Positions 18,301-26,648 of a DNA stretch of 29,804 bases are shown here, piece by piece (position 1 is the stretch's first letter; each line of letters begins with the position of its first letter). The DNA comes from Seison nebaliae (taxonomy: Eukaryota > Rotifera > Pararotatoria > Seisonacea > Seisonidae). The position numbers and the translations under genes are program-made. Where the stretch lies: contig JALJEE010002428.1 in assembly GCA_023231475.1 (NCBI GenBank), positions 1-29,804 on the forward strand. Direction: 5' to 3'. The notes beneath the pieces are model-generated. The model saw nothing but the letters and a program-made list of their open reading frames with translations. It was not told the origin of the DNA and did not search any database.

Positions 18301-21300
18301 GTCGATGGATTCCTTCGAAACATTTCTTCAGATGAGGTTGAACTCGAGTGGGATCTTTTGTTTCTGATAATATTTCCAACAATTCATCATTCGATAAGAA
18401 AAAGAATCTATGTCACAATATATTAATGATCTCCATGATATAATTATAATAATGATGAGAAATGAACCTTGGGAAATACAATCTCTTCTTCTCCAAATAA
18501 TCATTCAGTCCTTGTTGAATATCTTCTAATAAATTGTTCGATTCTCTCAATTTAGCTAACATACCCGGTTGACTGGTTGCTGCTAAAACTAAAGTGTTTT
18601 TAGTCTGAAATTATAATTTGAATTTGTATTTATCATATAATAATTTTTCAAAAAAAACGAACCGCTTGACTCATAATATCTTTCCAATAGCCATCAACTG
18701 TGGCAAATTTTCGACCTTCTTCTGGCATTTGTGCGATAATATCTTCCGAACTAAATATCGGTTCTAAATATAACCAAGTTGCCTGTACTTTTAACCAAGC
18801 GTCAAGTATATCTTGGATGGAGACTAATCGTTCCCACCACGCTTTCATCTGATCTTCCAACGGTCCCACAAATGGACTACCCAACATCGTTTGAGCTTTA
18901 ATTACATGATCATCAAGAAGCAATTGAATTTCATCAACACTCGAAAGAATGTTGACATTCTATTATTGAAATTGAAATTTATCAAATCGAATTTGAAAAT
19001 CAAATTTCAACAAATTTCTAACCGTATCACGATAAGTGGTGAAAATAAATTCAACTTGTTTCCATTCGTCTCTCATTTTATTTAGTGCCTTTTCCAATGA
19101 ATGTTCTTTACTTGCAGCGCCCGCCACATCCTCAATTCTATAAATTGATTATTTAAAATTAATGAAGGGAATAAATTATAACTTATCCAAATGTTTCCCT
19201 AAACCCAATTCAATCATTTGGAATAAATTCGATTCGTCAGTGAGAGGAATGTCAATTCCAGTTAATTCGATAAATTTATCCCAATGTCTTTTCTTCAAAC
19301 CCGGATTACTAATCACTTTCAATAAGGGTAAATTTTGTTTAAATCGATCCAATTTTGTTTTGAATTGTTCAGCAATTCGTCGAGGACCACCTTGATCGGC
19401 GAATTCTTTCGTTAACTTATGTAGAGTTCTCCACGAAGTGAGAACATCGTCCTCCACTAAATCAGCTTGAATATTTGTGATTGGTCCATTCATCCATCTT
19501 TCATGATCTCTCAAAAAATTATTAATCGTATTCCATAATTTATCATATGGTTCTTTTTGACTGATGATCGTTCTCAATAATGGATATGACGTCTCTTCCC
19601 ATCCTAATAATGTTTCCTCTTTATTAATATTCTCCATCTCTTCAACCGCTTCGTTCAACAATTTGCCCAGTTCGCCCAAAGCTTCGACATTCGCTTTAAT
19701 TTCATCACTTGCCGCATTGTCCTTCTTTCGATATAATTCCACTTCCGATTGATAAGTTTCTAAATTATTTTGAAACTTCTCCACTCTCTCTTTCATTCCG
19801 TCTTCAACTTTTTCCCTCAATGTTGATAGTCGTGTTTGATTTCTTTCTAGAACTGTAAAGATCATGTCTGGCCAATGGAAGACATTATTATTTAATAACA
19901 TATCTTCAGCTATAAATCATTGACGGAATTTTTGAAAGAAGGAAGTAAAGAAATGAGAAACCTGAAAAGAAAGCATAATCCAATAAGAACATCAATCGAT
20001 CAGCTGAATCTGTTACAGCTTGACTCAATTTATAAATCGTCGTATCCATCGACTATAATGATATTGGAGATGAGGAAGATAAACTAAAGAGAAAGACGAA
20101 AAAAATATAATTAAACTTCATTGGCATAATTGATCAACTCGACCAATTCTTCAGTGTTCTCGGGAATCTTGTTAACTTTCGCTCGCATTTCTTCATAAGT
20201 TCGACATAATCTATGAAAATTAAATTCATAAAAATTTAATTAGTTAATTAATTGAAATTAATTTTAAAATGAAAAAAATATTCAAACACTCGATTTAATT
20301 CTCGATGATTATCCACGACAAATTTCAAAACTTTTTGTTTCAATCGATCTTGCATATCGGCCAATGTTTTCGTTATTTCGGTCACATTCACTTGAAACAA
20401 TCCCAAAACCACATTTCCTTCCTTCCACATGATATCTTCATAAACTTCATTCATTTCATTCAATTTATCTCGTAACTCGAATAGTTCATGAGGCTCTTTC
20501 AAATACGCGTTCAATTCTTCATCCGATTTATTATTAATTAGTGATTCATATTTCGAATAACGATGAAGGAATTTCTTTGGACCAACAATGTTCTTAGTCA
20601 AAATCTTATTAGCTGTAGTGACACATTCTGATATGAATTCTTCAGACATATTCACTCTCAGAACAGTATCCGATGCCATTTTCATGTCAGGAAAGAGCAC
20701 TGTCTCCACCCGAATAACCTTAGCGCCACTATCCAAAATCTCTTTGTAACAACGAACTAGAATCTCTTCCAATTCATATTCATGTGGTCGATAATTGATC
20801 GTCTCTTCATCAATTCTCACCATTAGCGACAAAGCTGGAACTTGTCGATATTTCACTTCATCTGTCGATTCTTCAAAATCGTTTCCTTCCTAATAACACG
20901 AAAAGAAAATCAATTTTGAATAATTAAAAAGAATTTAATTCAAGAACTTCATAAGTTTGAAGAAATTCAGTTAATTCCACAATCGATTGAATGACACAAT
21001 CTCGAATTTGTTTCGACATCAGAGAATAGACGGAAGCAAAAAATTGTCTGACACGATCAAGATCTGAACTACTCGCAATTTCTTCTTGGGGCACCATATA
21101 AGCCCAATGAGCAGTTTCGGTTGTTATTAAATTCGAACAATAAGGTACCCAGCTAATAATTGAAGAAAACAATGATAAGAAGAAGAAAAGAATAGAAACT
21201 CTTCATTCAATATCTTCAATATTTTACCACATTCCTCAATCAACATCGATTCGAATGCCATCGGTTTTAATGGTAATTTGAAATTCAACAATTGTTTCTT

Positions 21301-22698
21301 ACTAATAAATCTCAATTGGGAATATTTTTCATTCCACATTCTCCTTATCGTCAACACAATTGGATTGCTATTATGTAATCGAAGTTGTAGAGACGATTTT
21401 CCTTGTTTGTATCGTTTATGCCATGCCACAGGTGCACGAATAGTTCTAAAAATTAAATGAATTTTAACAAGCATTTTGTTCAAAATATGAAAACTTTATA
21501 GAATAATCTCTAGGAGTTGAATTAATATTTAGACGACCCTTCTCAGTCGGATCGATGAGAATATAATCCACAATCGCCTTTTGTAGTGAGATGTAATAGA
21601 CTTCCGCCTCCTCTTCCTTCAACTGAGAAAAGATATTTGTTATCGCTTTGTCGCTTCTCGCTAAACGTTCTCGAATAATCGGAGGGAATAATTTCTGGAC
21701 ATTTATTAATGTTTCCGTTCCTTGCGGTGCTATCCGGTCTCTAGCAACACCATGCGCAACATAATGTTCATATCTCTTCAATTTTAAAGAAAATAAATTT
21801 TCCAAAATTTAGCGAAATAGTAACTTTTATATCGGATGGTGTCGGTTCCTGCATCTTCTCCAACATTTCCGTTTCAATTAACGTCATCATTTCTCGTTGA
21901 TTAGTTGGTGACATTGGACGACTTTCTGGTAAAGCAAATTCCAATAATTTCTCTTCCAAATTATTAGCAGCTGTTCGTTTCGAACCGGATTTTCTATTTT
22001 GGTCAGCCTCTTTCAATTGTTTATCAAGAAATTCCGACACTAAATCATTTCAAAATTATTCATTTTATATGCAAATTATTTGCTCAGAAAATTAATTAGA
22101 GTTAACATAAAAGAAAAATAGTTGAGTTTGTGAATGATACTTACAATTAGCTGAGACAAGTACAAGTACAGAGTGTGAGGGGAGTGAAAGAAAATGTTGA
22201 GAAGACAATTAAAATGTAGGCAATTTTAAGGTGAAAATGTGCAACTTCGACGATAATATCCGTCTCCTTTATATGTTTTCTTTGTACGATTCGTGACATA
22301 TTGAGCAAACTTACTTTTATTCAATTTTCTTTGATGATTCTGTTCTTGTTGTTTCACAAGCAACTCCTTCAATCTGAGATGGTTAGCTGCTGGTGAATAA
22401 TTATTCGCGATCGCTTCCGTTGGTCGATGGAAAAATGCTTGTTCCTTATACGGAGAAGCGATAGTCCACGATGACTGTTGCAGAATAGGTGGATATTGGG
22501 CTTTCTTCACAATTTTCTAAAAAGGAATTTCAAACTATTCCGAAATTGAAAATGTTAAAGAACTTGATAGAGTTGGGATTCGGGTCCGATGTTCTCCGGC
22601 CATTTTGGCAAGCCTGTTATTACTTCCCGTTTATCTATATCACTCATACCATTTTTCAGTTGGTTGGAAGATCTGTGTGACAACGATTTTTTCCCCAT
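8193..22698 (-). CDS. Axonemal dynein heavy chain, inner-arm DNAH3/7/12 clade, 34-exon gene
   Basis: Motor subunit of a single-headed inner-arm axonemal dynein, which drives microtubule sliding in cilia and flagella by ATP hydrolysis. I assembled 34 exons on the minus strand by joining conserved blocks across short introns. They give about 4096 aa, close to the usual 4000-4100 aa of the clade. Order: tail and linker (exons 1-18), AAA1-AAA4 (19-27), stalk with microtubule-binding tip plus AAA5-AAA6 (exon 28), and C-terminal region (29-34) ending [10 protein letters not shown]. Wording of the AAA1 block and of the C-terminus ([20 protein letters not shown]) points to DNAH7 over DNAH3 or DNAH12, but this needs a tree. 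Nearly all introns start GTT. One junction (20211-20289) does not fit GT-AG splicing, so about one codon there is uncertain. All other junctions keep frame. Exon 1 is the least certain exon. The gene looks functional. Confidence 0.93.
9416..13252 (-). other. Dynein exon 28: stalk, microtubule-binding domain, AAA5 and AAA6
   Basis: One 3837-nt exon (residues about 2517-3795) without interruption. It starts [15 protein letters not shown] and [17 protein letters not shown]. The long Ala/Glu/Lys-rich coiled coil begins near 2630 ([20 protein letters not shown]), leads to the microtubule-binding tip (region [17 protein letters not shown] to [13 protein letters not shown]), and returns with ELLGQR and [19 protein letters not shown]5 and AAA6 blocks include [17 protein letters not shown] and [14 protein letters not shown], and the exon ends in [11 protein letters not shown]. 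Exons of this size are rare among the other exons of this gene, which are mostly 90-900 nt. Confidence 0.93.
13303..17439 (-). other. Dynein exons 19-27: AAA1 to AAA4
   Basis: Exons: 17439-16593, 16541-16395, 16344-16138, 16092-15682, 15546-15514 (only 33 nt), 15246-14801, 14742-13852, 13787-13535, 13488-13303. AAA1 has Walker A GPAGTGKT near residues 1392-1399 and Walker [10 protein letters not shown], so the main ATPase site is intact. AAA2 has GDPLGGKS near 1672 and [23 protein letters not shown]3 has GATGTGKS near 2052 and [14 protein letters not shown]4 has GVGGSGRAS near 2413, where most axonemal dyneins read GRQS. The 33-nt exon 23 sits between a 135-nt intron and the longest intron of the gene (267 nt, 15247-15513). 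It is needed to reach the conserved [11 protein letters not shown] block in frame. Confidence 0.9.
17485..22698 (-). other. Dynein exons 1-18: tail and linker
   Basis: Exons: 22698-22564, 22516-22246, 22039-21825, 21775-21495, 21445-21200, 21152-20948, 20889-20290, 20210-20117, 20052-19962, 19909-19183, 19137-19023, 18959-18663, 18604-18468, 18407-18206, 18146-17943, 17892-17778, 17730-17638, 17584-17485. They cover residues 1 to about 1376. Recognisable blocks are [20 protein letters not shown] in exon 2, [12 protein letters not shown] in exon 7, [13 protein letters not shown] in exon 12, [20 protein letters not shown] in exon 14, [11 protein letters not shown] across exons 16-17, and [20 protein letters not shown] in exon 18, the end of the linker before AAA1. 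The ATG at 22698 is the first in frame, 9 nt after an acceptor-like TTTAG. The exon 1-2 junction has a weak donor (GTTCTT). For exon 15, I chose the GTTATT donor (50-nt intron) over a GTAAAT donor 21 nt later, which would leave a 29-nt intron. Confidence 0.8.
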
Positions 22699-23559
22699 AT
22701 TAACCTCCTAAATTTGAAGTAACATTTGCTATTATTAAGTTTACTTTACTCAATTACTACGGTTACCCAAACATTTCCATCACCTACTTAATTCATTTCA
22801 ATTGAACATTGACATTACTTAAACCAAAATTCGAAATTCTAGCTATTCATTCAATTACCTCATTGTGAAAAAAAAACCATCATTCAAATCGTAGGTCATC
22901 ATTTGATGACCAATTCATAAAGACTAATTCAAATAAATTTCTTATTGAGGAAGATTATTTATTATAAATTTTAAGTTTCATTCTCACAATTCTTTAATCT
23001 ACATTTCAATCTGTAACCAAAACACTTTTTTCAGTTTCTTTCAAAATTTTTTTTTACCTTACTAACTTACTTGTAAGACATTTTACAACACTTAAACATT
23101 TAAAATTTTGGAACTCATATATCTTCTCTCATCTCTTATATCAAAAATACTTATTTTTCATTCACTTCAGATATGGAACAAACTTAAACTATTATTAATT
23201 CTAACGATTTTGTTTCTCCTTCTAACTTTTTGTCTCATCTATCCGGTTGTAGATTAAATGAATAAATTAAATTTATTTAGTAGAAAATTCAGTATAAAGT
23301 GAAAGTGAATTGAAAATTTTAAGTTTATTTAATATCCCAAAATGATCAATTTTTCAATACTACAAAGTGTCGAATATGTCTACCATTTTATTCGTCCGTT
23401 TCCTCTCTTAAATTTTTAGGGAAGTCATTTTTAAGATTAATTTGATGGTAATTAGTTCAAATATTAAGTTTAAGAGAATTCGATATATTATTTGGTTGAA
23501 GAATTATTTAAGAAGAAAATTTAAAGAAATTCAACAAAACCATCAATAGTGGAATCAAG
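22699..23559. promoter_or_regulatory. Shared divergent upstream region of the dynein and NDUFA12 genes
   Basis: The dynein start codon (22698, minus) and the NDUFA12 start codon (23560, plus) face away from each other across 861 bp of AT-rich DNA, so both promoters must lie here. I see no coding frame or clear core-promoter motif beyond AT-rich runs. One GTTACTTCAAATTTAG stretch (minus strand, ending near 22708) resembles a 3' splice acceptor just before the dynein start. Confidence 0.4.
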
Positions 23560-23955
23560 ATGAGTGTTATAAAGAATATAATGAAATCAGTGAACGATTG
23601 TGGAGGATGGATGAAATCGATGGGTCTTTTATATCGAATGGATAATGTTAGAGATGGTGAATGTATCGGTGTTGATGTATATGGAAATCGATATTTCCAC
23701 AATCCACGTCATTTTATTGGTAAGTCGCGATGGATTCAATATGCGAATAAATATGGTTTAGATTTCGACGGTTCTCAAATACCACCAGAATGGCATGCAT
23801 GGCTCCATTATATGACAGACAAGAATCCATCGACTCATCCCGTCGAACATAAAAAATTCTTTTTGCCACACGACGAAAATTTAACAGGAAGTTACCGTCA
23901 ATATGTTCCTTATTCGACCACAGAGCAAAAAGTCAAAGTTTGGCAACCGAAATGA
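23560..23955 (+). CDS. NDUFA12: NADH:ubiquinone oxidoreductase subunit NDUFA12 (B17.2)
   Basis: Accessory subunit of mitochondrial respiratory complex I, on the matrix arm. The protein is 131 aa from a single exon, slightly shorter than the 145-aa human protein. The family signature is clear: GVDVYGNRYFHNPRHFIGKSRW (YGN-KYYE-like block), then DGSQIPPEWHAWLHYMTD, then LTGSYRQYVPYSTT near the C-terminus. The QYVPYSTT ending favours true NDUFA12 over its assembly-factor paralogue NDUFAF2. The start ATG gives a short basic N-terminus ahead of the conserved GLL-YR block. NDUFAB1, another complex I subunit, starts 150 bp downstream on the same strand. No AATAAA occurs between the two genes. Confidence 0.95.
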   Translation: MSVIKNIMKSVNDCGGWMKSMGLLYRMDNVRDGECIGVDVYGNRYFHNPRHFIGKSRWIQYANKYGLDFDGSQIPPEWHAWLHYMTDKNPSTHPVEHKKFFLPHDENLTGSYRQYVPYSTTEQKVKVWQPK

Positions 23956-24105
23956 ACGAGAAGATAAATTTCACAACTTTTTTCTTGAACATTTATTTCA
24001 TTTCATTTTATGAAAATTTATTTCGCTCTTACTCATAAGTAGAATTCATGAAATAGTAAGACATATTGAAAAAAATATTTTCTCTTCATTTTATTCTTAA
24101 ATAGA

Positions 24106-24688
24106 ATGCTTCGTCTATCCAACTCGATTTTGAAACAGACAGTTCGTTTACCGAATCTTTATTATTGTGGTGAACGATGGAAATCGTTTCAACGAGACAG
24201 ATATTGGTACGAAAAAATGAATTATGCCAATGTCGATTATGTCACAACACAAGAACGGAAAGATTTGAAATTTTTATTCGATCCAATTCTCGTTTCGGAA
24301 ACCGTTCCACCCCCACCAAAGCAAACAGAAGTTTTAGACATCATTTTGGATGTTTGTAAAAAGTATCGACCAAAATATCAATATCACATAACGGAGAATT
24401 CGAATTTTGTTAAAGATTTGAAACTCGATTCCTTAGATTATATCGAACTAATCGTCCATATCGAAGATGAATTCGGTTAGTTGAAATTTCTTTTTGTTTT
24501 TTATCGGATATTTCAAATTCTTCCGATCACTTTTCCAATATTGTTTATATCGTTTAATATTTGAGAAATTTAATTTATTTTTCTTATATTGAAAAGGTTT
24601 CGAATTTTCTGATTTGGATTATCCACAATTGCAAACACCGGTACAAGTTCAACGATATGTTTGTGAGAAATATAATTTGAAGGATTAA
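24106..24688 (+). CDS. NDUFAB1: Mitochondrial acyl carrier protein NDUFAB1 (complex I subunit), two exons
   Basis: Mitochondrial ACP: carries acyl chains for mitochondrial fatty-acid and lipoate synthesis, supports LYR-protein assemblies, and is a complex I subunit. Exons are 24106-24475 and 24597-24688, separated by a 121-nt intron (GTTAGT...AAAAG) that splits a Gly codon. The product is 153 aa, near the 156 aa of human. The first 40 or so residues are basic and aromatic and fit a mitochondrial presequence. The phosphopantetheine serine is S109 in the DLKLDSLDYIEL motif, followed by HIEDEFGFEFSDLD. Without splicing the frame would stop at FG and lose the last ACP helix, so the intron is needed. 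The ATG is 1 nt after an acceptor-like ATTCTTAAATAG. Confidence 0.95.
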
Positions 24689-24739
24689 AAAAACTGATTT
24701 TACTTTTTAGTTCTAACGAAATTTTTAAGTTTTTATTTA

Positions 24740-25005
24740 AAAAAATAAAACTCAATTTTTTCTCAAATTTATTTTGAAAGAAGAAAACTCAAAATTATCT
24801 CAAATTTATTTTGAAAGAAGAAAACTCAAAATTATCTCAAATTAATTTTAAAGAAGAAAACTCAAAATTATCTCACATTAATTTCAATAATTATTTACTC
24901 AAATAGAAATTAGAGCAAATTAGAAAATAAAACTAAAAAATTATCTCAAATTTAATTTTTAAAAATAAAACTCAATTTTGTCTCAAATTTATTTTTAAGA
25001 GTTTC
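24740..25005. repeat. Minisatellite with a period of about 37 bp
   Basis: The word TCTCAAATT recurs at 24761, 24798, 24835, 24871 (TCTCACATT), 24944 and 24981. Successive spacings are 37, 37, 36, 73 and 37, so a degenerate unit lies at about 24908. The best units read CTCAAATTTATTTTGAAAGA followed by AGAAAACTCAAAATTAT. Seven units in all fill the gap between NDUFAB1 and the next gene. No coding role is evident. Confidence 0.85.
24744..24749 (+). terminator. Likely polyadenylation signal of NDUFAB1
   Basis: AATAAA 56 nt after the NDUFAB1 stop codon. It lies at the edge of the minisatellite, whose units contain similar A-rich words, so the call is tentative. Confidence 0.35.
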
Positions 25006-25052
25006 AATTTTGTAATAAATATAATTGTTTAAAAATACGACTGAAAATCCAA

Positions 25053-25922
25053 ATGGAAAGTGAACAATTGATCGATAATAAATTGGCGAAAGAAGATTTT
25101 GTCAAATTGACATTGCGTGAAAGAAATGTTTATAATTATAGATATGTTAGTAACTTCGAAGAAAGACATGAAGAGAAAAAAGTAGAGAAATCAGAAATCG
25201 GTTCTGCTGTCGGTTCGCCAACTGTGGAAAAGATAGGAGCGTTGGACATATTTTTCGCTGCTTTCGGCACCATATATTTCACTTTTTTTGTTTTCTTTCT
25301 AACGAAAGTCTTAAAATCAACATTGAAGAATAAGGAGATGGAAAAGAAAAGAGAAGCGAGTAATTTATTCGGAGTGAACACTCACGAATTTAATCGTCAA
25401 AATGGTCCAACTAGTCGACTGTGGAATGAGGAACCGGAATTGAAGAATGTGGAGGAGAATGCGAGTAAATTATTCGCCGCTATCAATAAACGCGATAGAG
25501 TAGTAGCTGATATTATGGCAGCAAATGAAGAGATGGAATTTATGAAACGGAATGCTTTGCACAATCTTTCTGCTCCTGATACGAGTGTGCCTAATAAGAA
25601 TTTCAATACAAATCAAACAAGTAGTGAAGAGAAAGATGAGAATGAGAATGCGAATAACAACGAACGAAATATGACTCATCGACGAGTGTTAAGAACGAAT
25701 AATTTATTGACATCAATTCGATATTTGAAAAAATCTTTATTCTTTAAACTCAAATCAGGTGAGGGTAATGTCTGGCAACGGAAACATTTCCATCGTTTGA
25801 TTATCGCTCTCGAATCCTTAGAATTGGAAGTGCACGATGATTTGTTTAATGACGGAAATCATGTTGATGATCATGAGAAATATTATCAGAAATTACGAGA
25901 AAAAATTGACCTTCTTTGTTGA
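25053..25922 (+). CDS. Unrecognised single-pass membrane protein, 289 aa
   Basis: I do not recognise the family. The frame is open for 289 codons without introns and has normal codon use for this window. The N-terminal 60 residues are charged. One strong membrane segment follows at about 62-86 (rich in Phe, with Ile, Leu and Val), then a basic KNKEMEKKR stretch. The remainder is soluble: an LFGVNTHEFN motif, an Asn/Glu-rich low-complexity run (about 190-208), and a charged C-terminal segment (about 235-289) that is probably helical. There is no clear cleavable signal peptide, so it may be a signal-anchored protein with a large C-terminal domain; the basic residues after the membrane segment suggest that domain is cytosolic. 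It lies between NDUFAB1 and transaldolase on the same strand. Confidence refers to this being a real gene, not to a function. Confidence 0.7.
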   Translation: MESEQLIDNKLAKEDFVKLTLRERNVYNYRYVSNFEERHEEKKVEKSEIGSAVGSPTVEKIGALDIFFAAFGTIYFTFFVFFLTKVLKSTLKNKEMEKKREASNLFGVNTHEFNRQNGPTSRLWNEEPELKNVEENASKLFAAINKRDRVVADIMAANEEMEFMKRNALHNLSAPDTSVPNKNFNTNQTSSEEKDENENANNNERNMTHRRVLRTNNLLTSIRYLKKSLFFKLKSGEGNVWQRKHFHRLIIALESLELEVHDDLFNDGNHVDDHEKYYQKLREKIDLLC

Positions 25923-26648
25923 TTTAGTAAAAATTTTAACTTTATTTTTCAAGGAGAAATTCTCTTAAACTTTTTATCATTCTTGTTTAAAATATAAACT
26001 AGTTAAACTAAAAAAAATTTTATATTTATTTAAATTTTAATATAAACTAAAATTTAAATAATTTGGAAGTCAGGTTCATTTTTGAATTATGTCATTATAT
26101 ATTTTTTTTGTAAATCAACAAATCAACTTGTAAATTTCCAAATTGATTGACTGAATGAAGAAAAAACGAAATTATGTTAGAAGGAAAAGAAAGCTAATAA
26201 ATAAAAAGTATTTTGATTGTTTATTATTGTTCCGTTGGAGAGAAGAAAAGAATAAAAAATCAAATTTTTCAAATGAAAATAATTTCTTCTTTATTATTTA
26301 CATTAAATCATTTTACGTGTCGTCCAAATGAAGTCAGACGACTCTAATAAAAGGAGTCAATTTCCTTCTTAGGGAATGGCATTTAGATAAACATCGTTAT
26401 AAAGAGGTTATTGGACAATTGTGTGAGAATTAATGTGATTTCGTTGTTGAAGTTCAAATGTAAATATTGTGTACATTATCTTTGTTTTTTGTTATTGCCC
26501 GATTCACATTCCCCTCATCAATATATAAATTGGAAATAATTTCTTTTCAATTTAAACTTGTTTTGTGTTTTAGTAAATTTTTTGTTTTTCATTCAATTTC
26601 CCTTCCTACCAATCAATTATTATCAATTAGAAAAATTTTTCGAAAAAC
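25923..26648. other. Intergenic region upstream of transaldolase
   Basis: About 725 bp of AT-rich DNA with no convincing coding frame. AATAAA at about 26196-26201 may end the preceding gene. A small block near 26310-26430 is less AT-rich. The promoter of transaldolase presumably lies in this stretch, but I cannot identify it. Confidence 0.5.

Noticed and set aside
26340-26358. GACTC/GAGTC inverted repeat upstream of transaldolase
   Set aside because: Arms of only 5 bp around a 9-nt loop are expected by chance.
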